Assembly (NCBI GenBank): GCA_028768525.1
Contig: CP054837.1
Coordinates: forward strand, 5,576,001-5,640,000
Direction: 5' to 3'
Origin: Desulfobacter sp.
Lineage (GTDB): Bacteria; Desulfobacterota; Desulfobacteria; Desulfobacterales; Desulfobacteraceae
Length of the DNA stretch: 64,000 bases
The translations under genes and the position numbers were made by a program. The notes beneath the pieces were generated by a model, which was given only the letters and a program-made list of their open reading frames with translations, was not told the origin of the DNA and made no database searches. Shown here piece by piece: positions 58,580 through 64,000 of this stretch. Positions within the stretch are counted from its first letter, which is position 1; each line of letters starts with the position of its first letter.

Positions 58580-60799
58580 TTGTTTGGTACATACTGGAAA
58601 CGGCTGTTTTTTTCAATTTTGTATGGCATTTTCATTCTGGCCTGTATTGCCGGCGGCGGCGCTTTTTTGAAGGCGTCCGCAGCGGTTAAAAAAAACAAAC
58701 CCGTAATTTCCGAACTGGAGTTCAAGGACGCCACGGTACAGGATGCGGTGCGGGTGGTGTCCGAACTCACCGGGGAAAATATTGTGGCCACCACGGAAGC
58801 CGGTGAAAAAATGGTTACCCTGTTTGTGCGGAACCTGGGGGTCACCGACGTGGTGGACGCCGTCTGCCGCATCGCAGGGCTATGGTACCGGCACAATCCA
58901 AAAACAGGGATTTACGTTGTCATGACCACCGAGGAATACCAGCGGGACATTGTGGTGTTCCGGGACGAACCCACCCGGATGTTCAAGCTAAAATACATGA
59001 ATGTGGGGGTCGCGGCCCGGACCATTGCCGATTTGTTCGGGGACCGGGTGGAACTCAAGGGCAAAGCCGACCGCCATCTGGGGGACGACTATGTGGTGTC
59101 GAATACCTATACCCGGTTCACTTCCAATTATGACGAGGGGAAAATGGGGGATGAGGAAGACGACGACGATGATGATGAAGAGAGCAGCAGTAAAAATAAA
59201 ACCAATGAAAAGGATCTGGGGGTCCAGGGCCTGGAACTGACCCCGGAACAATTGGCCCGGCTCAGCCGCAGCGGCGTGGCCGGGAATTCGCTGATCTCCG
59301 CCGGGGTGGTGGGCCAGGTAGCCCAGCGAACCGAAGCCCCAATTTATGTCACCGTAAACCGGATGCATAATATGCTTTTTGTGCGCACGGCCGATGAAAA
59401 GGCCATGGCCGAGATCGCCGGTATTATCAAAGATTCCGATCAGCAGGTGCCCGAGGTGCTGTTGGAGATGAAGGTGCTGGAGGTGGAACTGACGGATCAG
59501 TTTGAATCGGCATTTGACCTTTCCCAGATTTCCGGCAGCCAGCAGACCGGCCCCGACGACGGGCATAACGCCAACCCACTGAATCAGGAGGCGACTTCAT
59601 CGGGACGAACCCTTCTGGGCCTGGGAAATTTTGATGTCCAGGAAGGGTCCACCATGATTTTTCAGGTCCTGTCCGGGAATCTGCGCATGCGGCTGCAGCT
59701 GCTCCAGGACAACAACAATATCCGGTCCCTGGCAACCCCCATGCTCCTGGCGGCAAACAACCATCCTGCCCGCCTGTTCATTGGGGAGGAAACCATTATT
59801 ACCACGGGGTTCAGGACCCAGGTGGTCGAAAGTACCACCACCACCGGAGTGGTGGTGAATAATGTATACCCCGTGCCGGTCACCGAGAAGGAGAATGTGG
59901 GAAATACCCTGACCATCCTGCCGTCAATCAATGCGGACCGCTCTGTGGTTATGCGCATTGCCCATGAAAATTCCACGGTGAATGTGAACGGGGGGAAAAT
60001 CCCCCTGCTGGTGGGAGGATCTGTGGAAAATGTCCCCATCGACACCATTGACACCTCCAACCTGGAAGGCACGGTCCTGGCCCAGGACGGGATGACCGTG
60101 GCCGTTGGCGGGATGATGCGGACCTCCTATACGGATACCGAATCCAAGGTGCCGGTGCTCGGCGATATCCCCGGCCTGGGTTTCTTTTTTAAAAACCAAC
60201 AGAAAATTCAAAAGAAAACCGAGTTGGTGCTGCTGATCACCCCCCATGTACTTACGGCGCCGAAAGACGGCCAGGACATTTCCCGGGATCGTTTGAGCGA
60301 ACTTGATTATTCCAGTGAAAGCGTCGAGGCTTTCCCCGTCGGTGTAAAGGAGGGTGCCGGAGAGGCCCTGACCGGTCTGCCCGCCATGGGTGTGCCGGCA
60401 GATGGGGCAGATGACCGCAAACGCTTCATCGATATGACCTCCGTGGCTGTAAAGCAGCTGCGTCTTCCCTTTGATCTGCGCCAGCCAAAGGGGAATGTCC
60501 GGCCGGTGCACATGGCGGCCCTGGGCCATGTCCGGGTCTTTGACTACAGGGGGATCACCACTGAGCCCATTGCCGCCTGGACCGACGGCCGGCAATACAC
60601 CACGGCCCTGAAGGTTACCAATACAACCCCCATTGCCCATCCCCTGGATGTGGCCGCCCTCAACCGCCCCTGGCTGGCCGCCACCCTGGAAAAGCAGGAA
60701 CTGGCCCGACGGGGCAAGGCCGGGGATTTTACTTACCTCTACCTGATTTCCAGCCGGTCCTTTGAGCAGGAAATCCGTTTAACGGGGCATACGAAATGA
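58580..60799 (+). CDS. Secretin (PilQ/GspD-like) with C-terminal extension
   Basis: This 739-residue outer-membrane channel starts at a TTG with GAGGAG upstream. It has a hydrophobic N-terminal segment, an STN/N0-like domain (about 42-115) and N domains interrupted by an acidic loop (EEDDDDDDEESSS near 193-205). The secretin core begins near 293 (VLLEMKVLEVEL) and ends with the hallmark VPVLGDIPGLGFFFKNQ (about 525-541). The last 150 residues are not part of normal secretins; QYTTALKVTNTTPIAHPLD and FTYLYLISSRSFEQEI look like a TraK/VirB9-type (DUF3438-like) domain. Confidence 0.88.
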   Translation: MFGTYWKRLFFSILYGIFILACIAGGGAFLKASAAVKKNKPVISELEFKDATVQDAVRVVSELTGENIVATTEAGEKMVTLFVRNLGVTDVVDAVCRIAGLWYRHNPKTGIYVVMTTEEYQRDIVVFRDEPTRMFKLKYMNVGVAARTIADLFGDRVELKGKADRHLGDDYVVSNTYTRFTSNYDEGKMGDEEDDDDDDEESSSKNKTNEKDLGVQGLELTPEQLARLSRSGVAGNSLISAGVVGQVAQRTEAPIYVTVNRMHNMLFVRTADEKAMAEIAGIIKDSDQQVPEVLLEMKVLEVELTDQFESAFDLSQISGSQQTGPDDGHNANPLNQEATSSGRTLLGLGNFDVQEGSTMIFQVLSGNLRMRLQLLQDNNNIRSLATPMLLAANNHPARLFIGEETIITTGFRTQVVESTTTTGVVVNNVYPVPVTEKENVGNTLTILPSINADRSVVMRIAHENSTVNVNGGKIPLLVGGSVENVPIDTIDTSNLEGTVLAQDGMTVAVGGMMRTSYTDTESKVPVLGDIPGLGFFFKNQQKIQKKTELVLLITPHVLTAPKDGQDISRDRLSELDYSSESVEAFPVGVKEGAGEALTGLPAMGVPADGADDRKRFIDMTSVAVKQLRLPFDLRQPKGNVRPVHMAALGHVRVFDYRGITTEPIAAWTDGRQYTTALKVTNTTPIAHPLDVAALNRPWLAATLEKQELARRGKAGDFTYLYLISSRSFEQEIRLTGHTK

Positions 60800-62001
60800 A
60801 CGTACTGAACGGGAAAGGGGCCGCCCGCTTCCATTGCTTTTTATGTTTGGCTTTTATCCTGTTTACCTGCAGGGGAAGCATCTGGGCCGGCAGCCTGCCC
60901 CGGGCCATGACCCTGGTTTTGAATCCGGGCACGCCCGTCAGCCGTACCGTGTCCTTTTTTCCTGCCGGGGAAACGGTTAGAAAACAAACAATGGATCTCT
61001 CTGGGGCCATGTCTGGCCTAATTGCATCGGTTAACCGGACAAAGAAGCCTTCCGCCGGGAAGGAGCCTTTGCCGGCCCATGATAAGAGAGGGGGTGAAAC
61101 CATTCCGGTTAAACCGCATCTGCCCAAGGATGCCCACGAATATTCCAATCGGTTTTCCCTGAATGCCGGATACCGAAATGATAAACTGTTCTGGACCATT
61201 GCCGATTCTGATAACGAGCCCAACATCTTGTCGGAACTCATCTGGGATAACCTTCACAGTTCGGTTGTTTCGGGGCAGTTTCGATGGAGCAATTCCAGGC
61301 ACCTTTATATCCGGGGGGGAATTGAGATCGGTGCCATTGCAGGAGGGGAAAATCAGGATTCCGATTATGGAAAAAGCAACAGGGTAGAAGAATTTTCCAG
61401 ATCCCATGCCGATACCGGCGGTTCTATGTTTGACGCCAGCCTGGGAGTCGGGTTCCGGTTTGACATCCCCTGGCGGTTGAGTCCTGCCCCTTTGCGGATC
61501 ATTCCCCTTGCCGGCTACTCCTTTCATAATCAGGAACTTGAGAATACCAACGGGGTGCAGGTCGTTTCCGCCCATGGAAATACCATGCCCCTGGGACCGT
61601 TTCCAGGGCTTCAAAGTGAGTACGACGCACAATGGAAAGGGCCCTGGATCGGTTTTGATATAGAGGTGCCCATGGGGGATCATCATGGGATTACTGCCGG
61701 TTTTGAATACCACAGGATCCGTTACGAAGCAGAAGCCGACTGGAACCTCAGGACCAGTTTTGCCCATCCGGTCAGCTTCCGCCACAGGGCAGACGGAGAA
61801 GGCTGTTTTTTCTCCCTGGGGTATTGGTACAAGCTTTCTGACAGATGGAAGCTGAATTTAAGCGGGAATTACCGTGCCCTGGACACCGATCCGGGGACAG
61901 ATACAACATATTTTTCAGACGGTAGTCAGGGAAGTACTGGGTTAAACGAAGTCCAATGGAAATCCTGGGGGGTTAGCCTTGGGTTTTCCTATGAATTTTA
62001 A
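60796..62001 (+). CDS. Outer-membrane beta-barrel protein
   Basis: This 401-residue protein overlaps the secretin gene by four bases. The signal peptide ends near residue 32. A linker of about 80 residues precedes a barrel of about 10 strands, closing with KSWGVSLGFSYEF and a terminal Phe. The strand NDKLFWTIADSDNEPNILSE is typical of omptin-like / protochlamydia outer-membrane proteins. It may be a partner or cargo of the secretin. The catalytic residues of true omptins were not identified. Confidence 0.75.
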   Translation: MNVLNGKGAARFHCFLCLAFILFTCRGSIWAGSLPRAMTLVLNPGTPVSRTVSFFPAGETVRKQTMDLSGAMSGLIASVNRTKKPSAGKEPLPAHDKRGGETIPVKPHLPKDAHEYSNRFSLNAGYRNDKLFWTIADSDNEPNILSELIWDNLHSSVVSGQFRWSNSRHLYIRGGIEIGAIAGGENQDSDYGKSNRVEEFSRSHADTGGSMFDASLGVGFRFDIPWRLSPAPLRIIPLAGYSFHNQELENTNGVQVVSAHGNTMPLGPFPGLQSEYDAQWKGPWIGFDIEVPMGDHHGITAGFEYHRIRYEAEADWNLRTSFAHPVSFRHRADGEGCFFSLGYWYKLSDRWKLNLSGNYRALDTDPGTDTTYFSDGSQGSTGLNEVQWKSWGVSLGFSYEF

Positions 62002-62032
62002 CAGATATATAGAAACGGAAACTGAGACGAAA

Positions 62033-62965
62033 ATGAAAATGGATTTGGTACCGCAGAAAGCGGATTTTTCACCGGTGATGGAGCGCCTCAGCCAGGTGGT
62101 GCTGGGCAAGGAAGAACAGATCAAGCTGGCAGTGGCCTGCCTGCTGGCCCGGGGGCATCTGCTCATCGAGGATGTGCCGGGCCTGGGCAAGACCGTACTG
62201 GCCCACACCCTGGGCAAGACTTTAGGGCTGGATTACCAGCGGGTGCAGTTTACCTCGGACCTGCTCCCCGGGGATATCATCGGGGCGTCCATTTACGACC
62301 GGAACCGGGGGGCGTTCCATTTCAGCCGGGGGCCGGTATTCACCCAGCTGCTTCTGGCCGACGAGATCAACCGGGCCACGCCAAAATGCCAGAGCGCCCT
62401 GCTGGAGGCCATGGAAGAGCGCCAGGTATCTGTGGAGGGGCGGCCCAAGGAACTGCCCAGGCCCTTTTTCGTCATTGCCACCCAGAATCCCACCGAACAG
62501 ACGGGGACCTTCCCTCTGCCCGAGTCCCAACTGGACCGGTTCCTGCTGAGGATTTCCATGGGATATCCCAATAAGGCGGCGGAACTTGATCTGCTGGCCG
62601 GGGAGGACCGGCGCCGGATCATTGAGGACCTGGACCCGGTGCTTTCTCCTGAACAGCTGATTGTTCTCCAGACACGGGTGGAATGCGTCAATGCCTCCAG
62701 GGCTGTTCTTGAATACCTCCACCGCATCCTTGAATTTACCCGGAACAGCGAAAGTTTCCAGACCGGGCTGTCCACCCGGGCAGGGTTAGGCATACTGCAG
62801 GCGGCCAAGGCATGGGCCGTTGTCCACGGCCGGGACCTGTTGCTCCCCGGGGATATCCAGGCGGTGCTGCCTTCGGCGGCGGCCCACCGGCTGGTGCCCC
62901 TGGCAGGGACAATGGATGCGGACCGCATCGGAGAAGAGATCATTTCCAAGGTGGATGTGGAATAA
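62033..62965 (+). CDS. MoxR-type AAA+ ATPase
   Basis: The preferred start is ATG 62033; in-frame ATGs at 61991 and 61979 would overlap or adjoin the barrel gene. The 310-residue ATPase has Walker A EDVPGLGKT, Walker B FTQLLLADEINRA, the ESQLDRFLLRISMGYPN sensor region and a C-terminal lid domain. Such ATPases are encoded with DUF58 and transglutaminase-type membrane proteins, as here. The stop overlaps the DUF58 start by one base. Its substrate is unknown. Confidence 0.9.
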   Translation: MKMDLVPQKADFSPVMERLSQVVLGKEEQIKLAVACLLARGHLLIEDVPGLGKTVLAHTLGKTLGLDYQRVQFTSDLLPGDIIGASIYDRNRGAFHFSRGPVFTQLLLADEINRATPKCQSALLEAMEERQVSVEGRPKELPRPFFVIATQNPTEQTGTFPLPESQLDRFLLRISMGYPNKAAELDLLAGEDRRRIIEDLDPVLSPEQLIVLQTRVECVNASRAVLEYLHRILEFTRNSESFQTGLSTRAGLGILQAAKAWAVVHGRDLLLPGDIQAVLPSAAAHRLVPLAGTMDADRIGEEIISKVDVE

Positions 62966-63972
62966 TGGCCGGGGCGGTGAAAAAGTTTTTGGACCGGCCC
63001 TTGTCTTTCCGACGGCGGCCCCGGGTTCCGGGACAGATCCGCCTGGGGGTGAGTTCCCCGGGCCTGGGTTTTTTCGGCCTGATTCTCTGCGGGTTTCTCA
63101 TGTCCGTGAATTTTTCAAACAATCTGATCTTTGCCATGACCTTTCTGCTGGTCGCCATTGCACTGGTGGGCGGGTATGCCACAAGGGTCAATCTGGCAGG
63201 GCTTACTCTGTCGGACTGGCGCACCGAGCCGGTCTTTGCCGGAGGAGAGGCCCTCTACACCCTTTCACTTGGGGAAACCTGCGGCCGGAACCGGTTTGCC
63301 CTGGCCCCTAGAACCGGCAGGGCCATACAGGGGGAGGAGATTCACCTTGAAAAAGGGGCCCGGGTCCGACTGGTCCTGAAACGGCAGGCTCCCAGGCGGG
63401 GGCCCCTGGGGCCGGCTCCTGCAGATATTTCCAGCGGGTTTCCCCTGGGCGTGTTCAGGGCCCGGCTCATATCCGGGGACCTGCCCGGAACCCTGGTTTA
63501 TCCGGCCCCCGCCGGAAACCAGCCCCTGCCCGAGCAGCCCTCCGGGACCCAGGCCCATATGTCGGCAGAATCCGGCACCTTCAAGGATATGCGGCGGTAT
63601 GCGCCGGGTGACCCTTTAACCCGGGTGGACTGGAAGGCCTTTGCCCGGTTTGACCAGCTTTACACAAAGGTGTTTGACGGGGCCAGGGGGGATACGGCCC
63701 TCTGGTTCCGGTGGGAGGATGTCCATGTGCAGGATACCGAGGCCAGGATTTCCCAGCTCTGCCGCTGGATCCTGGACACCCATAAAAAAAATCTGGAATA
63801 CGGCCTTGAGATCCCGGGCACCCGCATTGAACCGGCCCGGGATGAAGAACACCTGGGTACCTGTCTGGCGGCCCTGGCCCTCTATGGGATAAGGAAGGGA
63901 AGCGGGGAGGGGAAGGGAAAATCTGGTGGGAAAAAGCAGTGGAAACGATTTGGAAAAGGGGGGGCATCATGA
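62965..63972 (+). CDS. DUF58 membrane protein
   Basis: This 335-residue protein starts at the ATG that overlaps the MoxR stop. Two membrane helices (about 35-55 and 60-80) precede a cytoplasmic region. The DUF58 signature MRRYAPGDPLTRVDWKAFAR and the later VWA-like part follow. DUF58 proteins are the usual partners of MoxR ATPases. The tail ends in a basic stretch (GEGKGKSGGKKQWKR). The next gene starts within its stop codon. Confidence 0.9.
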   Translation: MAGAVKKFLDRPLSFRRRPRVPGQIRLGVSSPGLGFFGLILCGFLMSVNFSNNLIFAMTFLLVAIALVGGYATRVNLAGLTLSDWRTEPVFAGGEALYTLSLGETCGRNRFALAPRTGRAIQGEEIHLEKGARVRLVLKRQAPRRGPLGPAPADISSGFPLGVFRARLISGDLPGTLVYPAPAGNQPLPEQPSGTQAHMSAESGTFKDMRRYAPGDPLTRVDWKAFARFDQLYTKVFDGARGDTALWFRWEDVHVQDTEARISQLCRWILDTHKKNLEYGLEIPGTRIEPARDEEHLGTCLAALALYGIRKGSGEGKGKSGGKKQWKRFGKGGAS

Positions 63973-64000
63973 ATTATTACCATATTTGGGTGCTGATCAC
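63969..64000 (+). CDS. Start of next gene, likely transglutaminase-like membrane protein
   Basis: The ATG at 63969 overlaps the DUF58 stop (ATGA), giving translational coupling. Only ten codons are in the window (MNYYHIWVLI). By the usual gene order of MoxR-DUF58 units the product is a DUF3488/transglutaminase-type membrane protein, but this is inferred from position alone. Confidence 0.5.
   Translation, partial: MNYYHIWVLI

Overview
The window is about 64 kb of GC-rich bacterial DNA. No rRNA, tRNA, CRISPR array or insertion sequence was recognised. The gene content suggests an anaerobic Gram-negative member of the Desulfobacterota, probably a Desulfobacteraceae-like sulfate reducer. The clues are a Desulfovibrio-type flavodoxin, FeoA/FeoB, a CbiK cobaltochelatase behind a B12 riboswitch, NicO and DUF4198 metal-uptake proteins, a VKOR-DsbA fusion, HcpR-like Crp/Fnr operators and many orphan periplasmic binding proteins. 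This assignment is inference from gene content.

Layout. 1-3.7 kb: the end of an RND pump gene, a methyltransferase, a MarR regulator and two small membrane proteins. 3.7-6.6 kb: an AT-richer accessory stretch with an acetyltransferase, a cupin, a tiny ORF, TTGCAA repeats and a solute-binding protein behind a possible pseudoknotted leader. 6.7-8.7 kb: a two-gene permease and a second solute-binding protein. 8.8-11.1 kb: B12 riboswitch, cbiK, a second MarR and a methyltransferase. 11.2-17.4 kb: O-methyltransferase-like protein, feoB, feoA and a chemoreceptor, all on the minus strand. 17.6-21.6 kb: a nickel/cobalt uptake group (DUF1007, NicO, a NikL-like small protein, two DUF4198 proteins). 21.7-24.3 kb: an alpha/beta hydrolase and serA. 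24.5-30.8 kb: two little-known minus-strand operons, flavodoxin-TPR-DUF2325 and MoxR-VWA-two small proteins, with a divergent small-protein pair between them. 31.2-35.1 kb: a di-heme oxidoreductase and two imelysins. 35.4-38.7 kb: a DUF1566 protein, a lipoprotein and a two-component system. 38.8-41.9 kb: a putative chorismatase, class II DAHP synthase and lytic transglycosylase. 42.1-45.7 kb: an outer-membrane channel, a metal-type binding protein and the VKOR-DsbA fusion. 45.8-46.6 kb: a Cys-rich Crp/Fnr regulator. 46.9-62.0 kb: a complete non-canonical type IV pilus/type II secretion-like machine. 62.0-64.0 kb: MoxR, DUF58 and the start of the next gene.

Two operator families tie the window together. 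Seven TGTGA-N6-TCACA sites (three with a degenerate first base) lie in intergenic promoters at 27.15, 35.26, 36.53, 36.59, 44.19, 46.72 and 46.81 kb. In most cases a -10-like hexamer starts 26-27 bp from the centre, as expected for a class II Crp/Fnr activator. The regulator at 45.8-46.6 kb carries an RETxSR recognition helix suited to TGTGA half-sites. A second 14-bp palindrome, TTAG-N6-CTAA, precedes the flavodoxin operon, the MoxR/VWA operon and that regulator gene. Together these suggest a local metal- or redox-responsive network that includes a pair of uncharacterised small paralogues, iron-uptake-type proteins, a two-component system and disulfide-forming enzymes.
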